From Petrimonas sp. (GTDB lineage Bacteria > Bacteroidota > Bacteroidia > Bacteroidales > Dysgonomonadaceae): a stretch of 64,000 nucleotides of DNA. The position numbers were made by a program, and so were the translations under genes. The DNA is taken from assembly GCA_012839475.1 (NCBI GenBank), contig DUNG01000023.1, positions 62,001-126,000 of the forward strand. The letters are read 5' to 3'. Within the stretch, counting starts at the first letter, position 1. Every line of letters starts with the position of its first letter. The notes under the pieces are model-generated. The model had not been told where the DNA came from, searched no databases, and worked only from the letters and a program-made list of their open reading frames with translations. Shown here in pieces: positions 44,757 through 53,185 of this stretch.

Positions 44757-46043
44757 ATGAATCTGTTACTTCTTGGATCGGGGGGACGAGAGCACGCGCT
44801 GGCATGGAAGTTGAGCCAGAGTCCCCTGTTGAATCGCTTCTACATCGCGCCCGGCAACGCGGGTACTGCCGCGGTGGGGACGAACGTGCCTATCGGGGCG
44901 ACCGATTTTGACGCGTTGAAGACCTTTTCACTCGACCACGGTATCGATATGATCGTGGTGGGGCCGGAAGCGCCGCTGGTAGAGGGTGTCTACGATTTCT
45001 TTCACAGCGATGAGGAGACCCGCCATATCCACGTGATTGGCCCCTCGAAGGAGGGGTCGATGCTGGAGGGGAGCAAGGACTTCGCGAAGAACTTCATGGT
45101 GCGCCACCAGATACCTACCGCCCGTTTCCTCACGGTCTCAAGTGAAACCATCGGGGAGGGGTACGCGTTTATCGATAGCTTGCCATCGCCTTACGTGCTT
45201 AAAGCAGATGGCTTGGCCGCCGGGAAAGGGGTGTTGATCGTGAATGACGCTGATGATGCGAAGCGACAGCTCGGGGAGATGCTCGATGGCCAGTTTGGCG
45301 AGGCGAGTCGCCGGGTGGTGATCGAGGAGTTCCTCTCGGGCGTGGAGTGTTCGGTGTTCGTATTGACCGATGGCAAGAGCTATAAGATCCTGCCGGTGGC
45401 GAAAGACTACAAGCGTATCGGCGAAGGAGACAGTGGCCTCAACACGGGCGGGATGGGTGCCGTGTCGCCGGTGCCGTTCGCGGATGACGACTTCATGGAG
45501 AAGGTGCGGACCCGGATCGTGGAGCCTACCGTAAACGGGCTGCAGAAAGAGGGTATCCTCTACAAGGGATTCATTTTCTTGGGACTTATCAAGGTGGAGG
45601 AAGATCCGAAGGTGATTGAGTACAACGCACGGATGGGTGATCCCGAGACGCAGGCGGTGATACCGCTCGTGCAGTCCGACCTGCTCGACCTGCTGGTGGG
45701 GGTGGCCACCGAGACGCTCGGAGAACGATCATTGTTGATAGATTCCCGTCACGCCGTGGCTGTGGTGATGGCATCGGGGGGCTACCCCGGATCGTACGAG
45801 ACGGGGAAACTCATTAGCGGCCTGGATGAGGTGACGGGAAGCCTCGTCTTCCACGCGGGCACGAAAGAGGTCGATGGTGGAGTAGTGACCTCCGGCGGCC
45901 GCGTACTGGCGGTCACATCGCTTGGTGCAACGATGAACGAGGCGTTGGAAGCCAGCTACCGGAGCATCGAAAAGATCCGCTTTGAAAAGCGCTACTTCAG
46001 GAGAGATATCGGAAAAGACCTAAAGGTTTACGGGAGCAAATAA
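44757..46043 (+). CDS. purD: Phosphoribosylamine-glycine ligase (GAR synthetase)
   Basis: The product has 428 residues from the ATG at 44757 (MNLLLLGSGGREHALAWKL). Upstream in-frame ATGs at 44742 and 44745 add up to 5 residues. It is an ATP-grasp ligase joining glycine to phosphoribosylamine in purine synthesis. Blocks visible are LKADGLAAGKGV, VVIEEFLSGVECSVF and IEYNARMGDPETQ, the Mg/ATP site. purN, the next enzyme of the pathway, is at 56690-57283. The membrane-protein gene follows 12 nt later. Confidence 0.96.
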   Translation: MNLLLLGSGGREHALAWKLSQSPLLNRFYIAPGNAGTAAVGTNVPIGATDFDALKTFSLDHGIDMIVVGPEAPLVEGVYDFFHSDEETRHIHVIGPSKEGSMLEGSKDFAKNFMVRHQIPTARFLTVSSETIGEGYAFIDSLPSPYVLKADGLAAGKGVLIVNDADDAKRQLGEMLDGQFGEASRRVVIEEFLSGVECSVFVLTDGKSYKILPVAKDYKRIGEGDSGLNTGGMGAVSPVPFADDDFMEKVRTRIVEPTVNGLQKEGILYKGFIFLGLIKVEEDPKVIEYNARMGDPETQAVIPLVQSDLLDLLVGVATETLGERSLLIDSRHAVAVVMASGGYPGSYETGKLISGLDEVTGSLVFHAGTKEVDGGVVTSGGRVLAVTSLGATMNEALEASYRSIEKIRFEKRYFRRDIGKDLKVYGSK

Positions 46044-46055
46044 GGGGTTGAATGG

Positions 46056-47066
46056 ATGGGTGGAACGGTAAATTTCTTTCGTAGAACTTTTGTCGAGGGG
46101 CGCTTTATTCCTTCCTTGGGCGTATTGGGGTTCCTGTTAATGAGGACTCTCCTTTTCCTTTACGCTGAGCCTTTTCGAAGTGCTTTGCCGCCGACTGACA
46201 ACCACCTTTGGAGCCCATTGTCGGGATGGTTTATCGACCCGCTGATATCGTTTCTGGTATCAACTGTATCCATCTTCGCCATCGCATGGGTGCTCTCGTC
46301 AATGAATAGTCGCTTCAACCTGGTACGTGCCCGTTCTTACCTCCCTTTCGTGGCGCCCCTGTTCCTGTTCAGCCTGCACCCCTGCTTTCTGGTGATGAGT
46401 GGTGACTACGTGGCGATTCTCTTTATCTTGTTTGCCTTTTTTCCGCTGCTGGAGTCGTATCAACAACCGGATAGCTACCTTTACTCTTTTCGTTCCGCCG
46501 TATTGATTGGGCTGGCCTCGCTCTTTCAGGTGTTCGCGTTGTGGCTCCTGCCTTTGTGGTGGAGTGGAGAACGATCGATGCGGGGTGGGCAGTCCAGGTC
46601 ATTTATCGCTTCGCTCTTCGGGCTCTCGCTGGTATACGTAACGCTATTCTCCGTTTATTTCTTTATGGATGATCTGGCCGGTTTCGTTCGACCGTTCCAG
46701 CATTTCGCATCCTTCTCTCTCCCCTCCCTCCCAAGTTTCTCCACAATGGAGTGGGGATGGTTTTTCCTGGGTCTCCTTTTCTTTACTTTCAATATCGCCC
46801 TTGCTGCGAAAATCTACATGCGCGATAAGGTGCTCACGCACGTCACCATGCGGTTTGTGGTGTTCCTCGTGGTAGTCATGTTGCTGTTGCTGTTGATCTA
46901 TTGGGAACATCTTCGCTTCTTCCTGCTTTTCGCCATCCCGCTGGTATCTATGCTGAATGCCTATCTCTACACGAGGACGCAAGCCAAAAGGCATATCTAC
47001 ATGGCTTATGGGTGGTTGCTGCTAATGCTACTCTTTTACGGATCACATTTCGTCAACGGGTTTTAA
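46056..47066 (+). CDS. Multi-pass membrane protein, DUF6427-like
   Basis: The product has 336 residues and roughly 8-9 hydrophobic segments, with a charged N-terminus. It shows an aromatic-rich pattern (FLYAEPFRS, HPCFLVMSGDYVAILFILFAFF) and no catalytic motif that I recognise. Position just after purD and overall layout suggest the DUF6427 family of Bacteroidota; this name is tentative. The short gap means cotranscription with purD. It is followed by a terminator-like hairpin. Confidence 0.75.
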   Translation: MGGTVNFFRRTFVEGRFIPSLGVLGFLLMRTLLFLYAEPFRSALPPTDNHLWSPLSGWFIDPLISFLVSTVSIFAIAWVLSSMNSRFNLVRARSYLPFVAPLFLFSLHPCFLVMSGDYVAILFILFAFFPLLESYQQPDSYLYSFRSAVLIGLASLFQVFALWLLPLWWSGERSMRGGQSRSFIASLFGLSLVYVTLFSVYFFMDDLAGFVRPFQHFASFSLPSLPSFSTMEWGWFFLGLLFFTFNIALAAKIYMRDKVLTHVTMRFVVFLVVVMLLLLLIYWEHLRFFLLFAIPLVSMLNAYLYTRTQAKRHIYMAYGWLLLMLLFYGSHFVNGF

Positions 47067-47073
47067 GTTTCCT

Positions 47074-47118
47074 GGGGATTACAGGAGATGTAATCCCGTT
47101 CAAATGCGGGTTGTTTTG
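47074..47118 (+). terminator. Terminator-like hairpin between converging genes
   Basis: A perfect 8-bp stem (GGGATTAC 47075-47082, GTAATCCC 47090-47097, 7-nt loop) overlaps a second small CCCG/CGGG stem (47095-47110). That stem is followed by TTGTTTTG. It ends the purD transcript and may work from both sides. Confidence 0.55.
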
Positions 47119-47183
47119 TCCATGGACTATTTCGCCTTGGGTCGTAAAGATACAAATAGCCTGGGGTAGCGGCGTTGTGGCGA

Positions 47184-48812
47184 TTACAGTTTATCACGCA
47201 GGTCGACTGGCAGGTAAAAGGTATCGTTCTTGTCAATGTAGACCACTACCGAGCCAATATCGAAAGGCTTCCCGTTTCGCTTGGCTACCGATGAGAAGGC
47301 TTTCACCTCCAAGGTGTCTCTCCCCTTGGTTACACGCAGTACCGGGAAGTCGGTGTCACTCTTGTCGAGGGTGTACTCCATCCCTGAAAATACCTCGGCA
47401 TGCTTCGCGAATATCTGATCAGTCAGTTCTTGCAGCGACGTTCCAAGTCCCGTCACCTTTTGCAGGTACTGGTTTACTTCTCGGTTCTTCACGTTTCCTT
47501 TAAGCAGATGACCGGCGGGATGGTAGCAGGCAAGCAGAACCTCTTCACCGGTATGGCCGCCCGTGGTAAACCCGAAGCAGGTGCGTGCGTTCAGTATGTT
47601 CACGATGTGGTGCGCCAGGTTGTTGCTGTTGGACACCTCCATGTAGTTGCCTTCCTTGTAGTTTTTAGATGAGAGCAATGTCTTTAACTCTTCGTCCGTG
47701 ATATCGATACCGGTGTACTCTTTGAATACCGCCTTCATCTCGTCTGGTTCCGTCTTGCTGAGGATTGCCTCCAGGCCGTTGGCGCTCAGCTTGTAGTTGG
47801 AGACCGCACCGAACAGTTGTTCGATCGATAACCTGTCGTAACCCGGGCAGTCCCGGCTGCCAATCGTGAAGCCACTGTTGCCGTGATCGGGAGCGATGAC
47901 TACAGCGGTATTCCCGTCCCTTTCGGCGAACTCCATCACGAGCCGTACTGCTTCATCAAAGGCGAGGAACTCATCGATCATCGTGGCGGCGTCGTTGGCA
48001 TGGGCTGCCCAGTCCACCTGGCTCCCCTCTACCATAAGGAAGAAGCCGTTCTCTTTTTTCGAGAGCAGTTCTAAGGCCTTGCCGGTCATCTCCGCGAGGG
48101 AGGGTACTTTTTCCGGGTTTCGGTCGATATTGTAGGGCAGGGCTTGTTTGCCGAACAGAGCCCATATTTTCCCATCGTCTTGATAGCTAAGTAGGGCATC
48201 CCTGTCATCTTGAATCAGGAGGGTGCCATTTTGGGCGAAGTGCTCCTTTATCTCGTTGGTTAGGATGTCGTTGCCACCGCCAAACATCACGTCAAGGTTC
48301 TGGTGAGCCATCTGCGAGGCGATCGCCTTGTAGTTGCCGCGGCTATAGTGGTGTGCCGAAAAGTCGGCAGGGGTCGCATGCGGGAATTCGCAGGTCACCA
48401 CGAGACCCACTGCCTTCCCTTTCTCTATTTTCGAGGCCTCCAGGATGGTCGCTGCCGGCTGAAAGGTGCGGGACGTGTCTACCGGGTAGAGGTCGTTGGG
48501 TGACGGTTCAGGGTGAATGGCCACGTTGCCCGTTTGTTGAAGCACGCCCGTCGCGTAGGTGGAGCTGGTGGGTGCCGAGTCACCGATGGGCGCGTTGGAA
48601 GAGAAGGTGGTGACAGTCCCCGTTAGGTAGGGGTCGATATGGAGCGTGTCGCCCAAGCCGTTGTAGTGCTTGAACCACCGGGCTGCCGTGTAGACGCCGA
48701 TGGAGGTGCCGTCGGGGATCATCATGATCACGTTCTTAACCGGTGCAACCTCCTGCGAGAAGATCAACGTACTGATAAAAAGGAGTGAGAAAATAGAACT
48801 TAGCTTTTTCAT
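47184..48812 (-). CDS. Secreted alkaline phosphatase
   Basis: The product has 542 residues from the ATG at 48812, where a signal peptide begins (MKKLSSIFSLLFISTLIFS). Alkaline phosphatase motifs are MIPDGTSIG (metal), GDSAPTSSTYATG with the nucleophilic Ser, EGSQVDWAAHANDA, APDHGNSGF and TGGHTGEEV. It is periplasmic and releases phosphate from monoesters. It has its own promoter with an ideal 20-nt spacer. No Pho regulator is visible nearby. Confidence 0.94.
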   Translation of the reverse strand: MKKLSSIFSLLFISTLIFSQEVAPVKNVIMMIPDGTSIGVYTAARWFKHYNGLGDTLHIDPYLTGTVTTFSSNAPIGDSAPTSSTYATGVLQQTGNVAIHPEPSPNDLYPVDTSRTFQPAATILEASKIEKGKAVGLVVTCEFPHATPADFSAHHYSRGNYKAIASQMAHQNLDVMFGGGNDILTNEIKEHFAQNGTLLIQDDRDALLSYQDDGKIWALFGKQALPYNIDRNPEKVPSLAEMTGKALELLSKKENGFFLMVEGSQVDWAAHANDAATMIDEFLAFDEAVRLVMEFAERDGNTAVVIAPDHGNSGFTIGSRDCPGYDRLSIEQLFGAVSNYKLSANGLEAILSKTEPDEMKAVFKEYTGIDITDEELKTLLSSKNYKEGNYMEVSNSNNLAHHIVNILNARTCFGFTTGGHTGEEVLLACYHPAGHLLKGNVKNREVNQYLQKVTGLGTSLQELTDQIFAKHAEVFSGMEYTLDKSDTDFPVLRVTKGRDTLEVKAFSSVAKRNGKPFDIGSVVVYIDKNDTFYLPVDLRDKL

Positions 48813-48839
48813 TTTGTCGGGTACTTTTAATTCAAGCAT

Positions 48840-48870
48840 CAAAAATAGGTGAAAAAATGGCTTTTCACAA
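48840..48870 (-). promoter_or_regulatory. Bacteroidota-type promoter of alkaline phosphatase
   Basis: On the minus strand TTG (48870-48868), a 20-nt spacer and TATTTTTG (48847-48840). The start site would be near 48833, about 20 nt before the ATG at 48812. Confidence 0.55.
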
Positions 48871-48997
48871 GTGCAGAGGATAAAACCTGAAAAATTATGG
48901 CGGAAAAAGACAAAAAATGAGGATAGCTCTTCATGCCAGAACGGGCGAATTAACCGTTTTGTAATATCCCGGGTAGGAGGAAATGGCTAAATTTGAT

Positions 48998-49005
48998 TAT
49001 ATTTG
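48998..49005 (+). promoter_or_regulatory. Candidate -7 element of surE
   Basis: TATATTTG fits TAnnTTTG. No well-placed TTG lies upstream. The leader would be about 100 nt. Confidence 0.35.
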
Positions 49006-49112
49006 CGCTTCAACAAGAATGGGCAGTATCGTGGGGAATCCCGTGAGATACGAAGGGGCGACTCGTAGCGCCTATTGCCATTGGTCATTGATTATTGAAC
49101 TAAAGATATAAC

Positions 49113-49877
49113 ATGAGGAGTAAGAAACCGCTGATACTTATAACGAATGATGATGGGTATCAGGCGAGGGGAATTGTTTCGCTCATCGAGGCGATGAGGG
49201 AGTTGGGAGAGATTATCGTGTTTGCACCCCACACGCACCGTTCCGGTATGGCGGGTGCCATTACTGCTGAACATGCCCTGAGGGCTTGGTTACACACGAA
49301 GGAGGAGGGGCTTACCATGTACGTGTGTAATGGTACACCCGCCGATTGTGTGAAGCTGGCGCTGAACGAGTTCGTGGATCGAAAGCCCGATCTATTGGTG
49401 TCGGGTATTAACCACGGCTCCAACGCCGCGATTAGCGTGATCTACTCGGGAACCGTGGGAGCAGCCGTTGAAGGGTCTCTTTTCGATGTCCCTTCCATCG
49501 CTTATTCGCTCTGCGATTTCCATCCCGATGCTGATTTTTCTGAGGTGGTGAAGGTGGCCCGCGTGGTCTCGCACAAAGTGCTGGAAAAGGGTCTCCCAAC
49601 GGGGGTGAGCCTCAACGTGAACGTTCCCAAGGGAAAGGTGCGTGGGATAAAGGTGGCGACCCAGACACCCGGGAAATGGGTGAACGAGTATTATCGCACC
49701 AAGGATGGCGTGGGCAGGGAAGTCTTCTGGATGACCGGCCAGTTTGATAACTGGGATAAGGATAACGAGGAGAACGACGAGTGGGCGTTAGCTAACGGCT
49801 ATGCCGCCGTGGTTCCCGTTAAGACCGACATGACCGCGTACGATTTTTATCATCGCCTTAAGGAGTGGAACCTGTAA
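49113..49877 (+). CDS. surE: 5'/3'-nucleotidase SurE
   Basis: The product has 254 residues. Family blocks are ITNDDGYQARGI (metal-binding Asp pair), GTPADCVKLAL and SGINHGSNAAISVIYSGTVGAA. It hydrolyses nucleoside 5'- and 3'-monophosphates. In many Bacteroidota surE sits directly before lpxB; here an oppositely transcribed oxidoreductase gene lies between them. Confidence 0.96.
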   Translation: MRSKKPLILITNDDGYQARGIVSLIEAMRELGEIIVFAPHTHRSGMAGAITAEHALRAWLHTKEEGLTMYVCNGTPADCVKLALNEFVDRKPDLLVSGINHGSNAAISVIYSGTVGAAVEGSLFDVPSIAYSLCDFHPDADFSEVVKVARVVSHKVLEKGLPTGVSLNVNVPKGKVRGIKVATQTPGKWVNEYYRTKDGVGREVFWMTGQFDNWDKDNEENDEWALANGYAAVVPVKTDMTAYDFYHRLKEWNL

Positions 49878-49887
49878 TGTCTGTACC

Positions 49888-51786
49888 TTAGTCCTTATCG
49901 TACGGGGGAATCTGGAGATTTATCTTTCTTGGCCCCAAGGTTCCTCCTAAATTATAATCCTGAGCGTTCTCTACATCGTATTTGCCGGCTCCCGCGGTCA
50001 TGAGTCGTTGCAATTCACTTAGATGCTCTTGATAAACACCCCGGGGGGTTGTTCCGTTTTTCACGGCGACCGATGCGGCCATTCCTACCACTTCTCCCAT
50101 CATCCCGGTGGTACGCATGACCCTAACGGTACCTAAAGCCACGTGAGTGACGCTTATGTTTCTACCTGCCATGAAAAGGTTGTCCACGTTTCGGGAATAA
50201 AAACAGCGGTAGGGTATAGGGTAAGGATGTATCGCTTTATGAACCGCGATCGATTTAAATTCTGCACCCGGGAAATGCTCCGTGTTTTTTGGATCGGGAT
50301 AGTGGAGGTCAATCGACCAGCTTGTTGGCGCGGAGGCGTCAGGGTAGATCACGAAGTCGGTTAGATCACCCTCTGTCAGCACCTTGTCCCCTAACAATCG
50401 GCGTGATTCTCTTTTCCCGGCGATATAGGCCACCCAGTCCAGGTACCTGGATGTATACTCCTGTTTGACCGAACTTTCGTTTTTCAGGTAAGACCAGTTG
50501 GAGTAGACCACCAGCATACCATAGTCCCTGATTCGCTCGAAGTCAAAAACCTGGTCTAAGTTCATGCCCGTTTCCCAGGTCCATTCACCCATGGTTACTT
50601 TTTGGACGTTTGCCTCGTTAACCTCTATGCCGTAGTTAAACAGGGGGAAAGGATACTTCCCTTTACCTTCATTCGAGTACCATTGAACGGATGAACCCAT
50701 GGTGAGGTTATCCGCTTCATCGGGGGCGGACGGTTCATTATATTCAGTCCTACTTTCTCTACCCATGGAAAAATCGGCACCGGCCAGATACCCGATCGTC
50801 CCGTCACCGGTACAATCCGCGAAAAGAGGGGCGGAGAAGTTTAACTCTTCGCTTGTTTCGATATGTTTGGCGAGTACGGTTTTAATGGTTGTCCCCTCTT
50901 TTTCAACCTCAAAGGCCCTGTAGTTCAAGAAGAGGGTTATATTATCTTCCGCGTTGACCATCTTTAACTTTTTCTCGTCTTCGTAATAATCACCCGGCTG
51001 GGCGTTTCCTCCCCTTAACGGGGCGATTTCGTTAACCACGTCCCCTAACCTTGGGTAAGGGTCAAGGTTCATTCGCCCTCCCAGGTGTACCCTTACTTCT
51101 GAACTGTTGTTACCACCCAATACCGGGCGATCATGAATAAGGGCGACCTTCAAGCCTAATCGGGCGGCCGTGAGGGCAGCAGCGGTGCCGGCAACCCCTC
51201 CACCTACCACCACGAGGTCAAACTCTCCCGCGTTGGGTACAACATCCGGTAACTCGAGTTGCTCTTTCCTGAAAGCCGTTAAAGCTTCGAACTCGTTAGG
51301 GGGCACAACGTCGTCCATGGTAAAGTACAGGGCGTCGCAACGACCATTGAAACCGGTCAGGTCGCGCAATCCAACGGTAACTGTCCCGGCATTTACCTTC
51401 ACCTTACCTACCTCTTGCCACTCCCAAGCGTTACCTTTCATTCCCAAAACCCTATTCAATGGCTGTCCGTTTATCGTTACTTGAAATTTACCTGGGCCCT
51501 CCTTAGTTGTCCAGGGCGATGTCCAGTTGTAGGTTCTAACGAATAGGGTATATTCCCCGGCCTTAGCGAAATTCACCGTGGTGGTTGCATCTTCCACCGG
51601 GTTCCCTAGCCCATGAGCCATCAGGTAGGGTGACCCCATTAAATCCATGAACTGTTGGTCAACCACCCACCCCCCTTTGTTTTGAAAACTTTCCGCTTCA
51701 ATGAAAACTGACTGAGCCTGGGATGACGCCACGTAAAAGAATGATACACAGAGTAACGAAATGATGTTGATGGATCCTCGTGTCAT
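49888..51786 (-). CDS. Secreted FAD-dependent oxidoreductase with N-terminal carbohydrate-binding-like domain
   Basis: The product has 632 residues with a signal peptide (ISLLCVSFFYVASSQAQS). Residues of about 25-155 form a beta domain (VFIEAESFQNKGGW, EYTLFVRTYNW) like the golvesin/CBM-type modules of extracellular enzymes. A Rossmann FAD site follows (FDLVVVGGGVAGTAAALTAARLG), then ADCTGDGTIGYLAGADFSMGRE and FMAGRNISVTHVALGTVRVM, typical of the FAD_oxidored (PF12831) group encoded in polysaccharide-use loci. The substrate is unknown, perhaps a sugar or sugar acid. It is inserted between surE and lpxB in the opposite direction, and its composition is plainer and more AT-rich than its neighbours. 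Confidence 0.87.
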   Translation of the reverse strand: MTRGSINIISLLCVSFFYVASSQAQSVFIEAESFQNKGGWVVDQQFMDLMGSPYLMAHGLGNPVEDATTTVNFAKAGEYTLFVRTYNWTSPWTTKEGPGKFQVTINGQPLNRVLGMKGNAWEWQEVGKVKVNAGTVTVGLRDLTGFNGRCDALYFTMDDVVPPNEFEALTAFRKEQLELPDVVPNAGEFDLVVVGGGVAGTAAALTAARLGLKVALIHDRPVLGGNNSSEVRVHLGGRMNLDPYPRLGDVVNEIAPLRGGNAQPGDYYEDEKKLKMVNAEDNITLFLNYRAFEVEKEGTTIKTVLAKHIETSEELNFSAPLFADCTGDGTIGYLAGADFSMGRESRTEYNEPSAPDEADNLTMGSSVQWYSNEGKGKYPFPLFNYGIEVNEANVQKVTMGEWTWETGMNLDQVFDFERIRDYGMLVVYSNWSYLKNESSVKQEYTSRYLDWVAYIAGKRESRRLLGDKVLTEGDLTDFVIYPDASAPTSWSIDLHYPDPKNTEHFPGAEFKSIAVHKAIHPYPIPYRCFYSRNVDNLFMAGRNISVTHVALGTVRVMRTTGMMGEVVGMAASVAVKNGTTPRGVYQEHLSELQRLMTAGAGKYDVENAQDYNLGGTLGPRKINLQIPPYDKD

Positions 51787-51813
51787 TGAATACTATATGA
51801 TTATGTTTGATAG

Positions 51814-51821
51814 CAAATATA
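51814..51821 (-). promoter_or_regulatory. Candidate -7 element of the FAD oxidoreductase
   Basis: On the minus strand TATATTTG lies about 28 nt before the ATG at 51786. No -33 TTG has the usual spacing. Confidence 0.35.
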
Positions 51822-51915
51822 CTTTATAAATCAATAGAAGAAAATATTTCGAAACTTTTCATGAAAATGGAACGTCTATAGTCGATTAATAATATCGGTT
51901 GTCTGAAAAAATGAG

Positions 51916-51923
51916 TACTTTTG
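51916..51923 (+). promoter_or_regulatory. Candidate -7 element of lpxB
   Basis: TACTTTTG fits TAnnTTTG, with a TTG at 51899-51901 (14-nt spacer, short). It would let lpxB be transcribed independently of surE. Confidence 0.4.
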
Positions 51924-51943
51924 TTCAAAGATAAATTAATTGT

Positions 51944-52033
51944 ATGAAACGAGCATGTAAATCATTTACACCCATGACGACGATTAAAAGCGAGTTCCAT
52001 ACACCGAAAAGTAAAGGTGAAATAATCGTATGA
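51944..52033 (+). CDS. Possible 29-residue leader peptide overlapping lpxB
   Basis: An ATG at 51944 opens a 29-codon frame (MKRACKSFTPMTTIKSEF and on) whose TGA overlaps the lpxB ATG in an ATGA arrangement. It lies 20 nt after a good -7 box. The overlap is what coupled genes show, but so short a frame may be chance. No similarity is recognised. Confidence 0.2.
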   Translation: MKRACKSFTPMTTIKSEFHTPKSKGEIIV

Positions 52034-53178
52034 AATATTACCTTGTCGCGGGGGAGGCTTCCGGCGACCTGCATGCCTCTAACTTGATGCGGTCGCTGAA
52101 GGGGCTGGACGAAGCAGCCAATTTTCGTTTTTTCGGGGGTGACTTGATGCAAGCCGTGGGGGGTACGCTGGTGAAACATTACCGCGAGATGGCCTTTATG
52201 GGCTTCCTCCCGGTTGTGTTGAATGCCCGCACCATCTTGAAAAACCTCGACTTTTGCAAACGGGATATTGCCGGGTATAGTCCCGATGCCGTCATCTTGA
52301 TCGATTACCCCGGCTTTAACCTTAAGGTAGCCAAGTATGTGAGGCGCCACCTGGGCATCCCGGTTTTCTATTATATCTCCCCCAAGGTGTGGGCGTGGAA
52401 AGAGTACCGGGTGAAGTCTTTTAAAAAGTACGTTGACGAGATGCTCTGCATCCTTCCGTTCGAGGTCGATTTTTTCAAGAAACACGATTACCAGGTGCAC
52501 TACGTGGGCAACCCCACGGTCGATGCGATCGCCCAAAGGCCTTTTAAAGAGGAGACGTTCGGGCAGTTCATCGGGGCGAACGGGCTGGATGAACGACCTA
52601 TCATCGCCCTGTTGGCAGGGAGTCGCAAGCAGGAGATCGAGAATAACTTGCCGTCGATGCTTCAGGCCGCTGACCCGTTCACGGAGGAGTACCAGCTGGT
52701 GGTGGCAGGAGCCCCGGGTATCGACCCCTCGTTTTACGAGGCCTATACAGGTGACGGCCACGGGGCGGTTGTCCTTTTCGACCAGACCTATCGGATTTTG
52801 TCGCAAGCCGATGCGGCCTTGGTGACCTCCGGGACGGCCACGCTGGAGACGGCTCTCCTGAATGTACCTCAGGTGGTCTGCTACCGGATGCCGGTGCCCA
52901 GGATGGCTTATTGGGCCTTTAAACATATCCTCCATACCCCCTACATTTCGCTGGTCAACCTGGTGTGTGGCAGGGAGGTGGTGAAGGAGTTGTTCGCGAA
53001 GTTTTTCACCATCGAAAACATCCGGAAAGAGCTTTACCGGTTACTTAAAGAGCCGCCTTACCGCGAGAAGATGCTAACCCATTACGCGGAATTGCGGCGA
53101 ATCATGGGTGAACCCGGCGCATCGGATCGGGCGGCCGATATCATCCAACGTGCCATACACATTAACATAAATAGATAA
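52030..53178 (+). CDS. lpxB: Lipid-A-disaccharide synthase
   Basis: The product has 382 residues. GT19 features: MKYYLVAGEASGDLHASNLM at the start, FFGGDLMQA, the IDYPGFNLKVAKY block, YISPKVWAWKEYRVK and VTSGTATLETALL. It condenses UDP-diacylglucosamine with lipid X at the membrane, the step after LpxH. The last codons are followed 7 nt later by the phosphofructokinase gene. Confidence 0.96.
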   Translation: MKYYLVAGEASGDLHASNLMRSLKGLDEAANFRFFGGDLMQAVGGTLVKHYREMAFMGFLPVVLNARTILKNLDFCKRDIAGYSPDAVILIDYPGFNLKVAKYVRRHLGIPVFYYISPKVWAWKEYRVKSFKKYVDEMLCILPFEVDFFKKHDYQVHYVGNPTVDAIAQRPFKEETFGQFIGANGLDERPIIALLAGSRKQEIENNLPSMLQAADPFTEEYQLVVAGAPGIDPSFYEAYTGDGHGAVVLFDQTYRILSQADAALVTSGTATLETALLNVPQVVCYRMPVPRMAYWAFKHILHTPYISLVNLVCGREVVKELFAKFFTIENIRKELYRLLKEPPYREKMLTHYAELRRIMGEPGASDRAADIIQRAIHININR

Positions 53179-53185
53179 TAATCGT

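Larger units (their letters stand above)
48813..49112. other. 300-nt divergent intergenic region between alkaline phosphatase and surE
   Basis: It contains the alkaline-phosphatase promoter (48840-48870, minus) and a surE -7 box (48998-49005, plus). A leader of about 100 nt with stem-forming blocks follows, including GTATC/GATAC around a GGG/CCC stem at about 49027-49052. No further ORF is supported. Confidence 0.5.

Noticed and set aside
49027-49085. Riboswitch-like leader before surE
   Set aside because: Stem-forming blocks are present but do not match any riboswitch consensus I know, so I list it only as a structured gap.
51925-52935. 336-codon open frame on the minus strand opposite lpxB
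   Set aside because: It is antisense to a fully conserved gene, has no family-like features and is rich in residues typical of a shadow frame.
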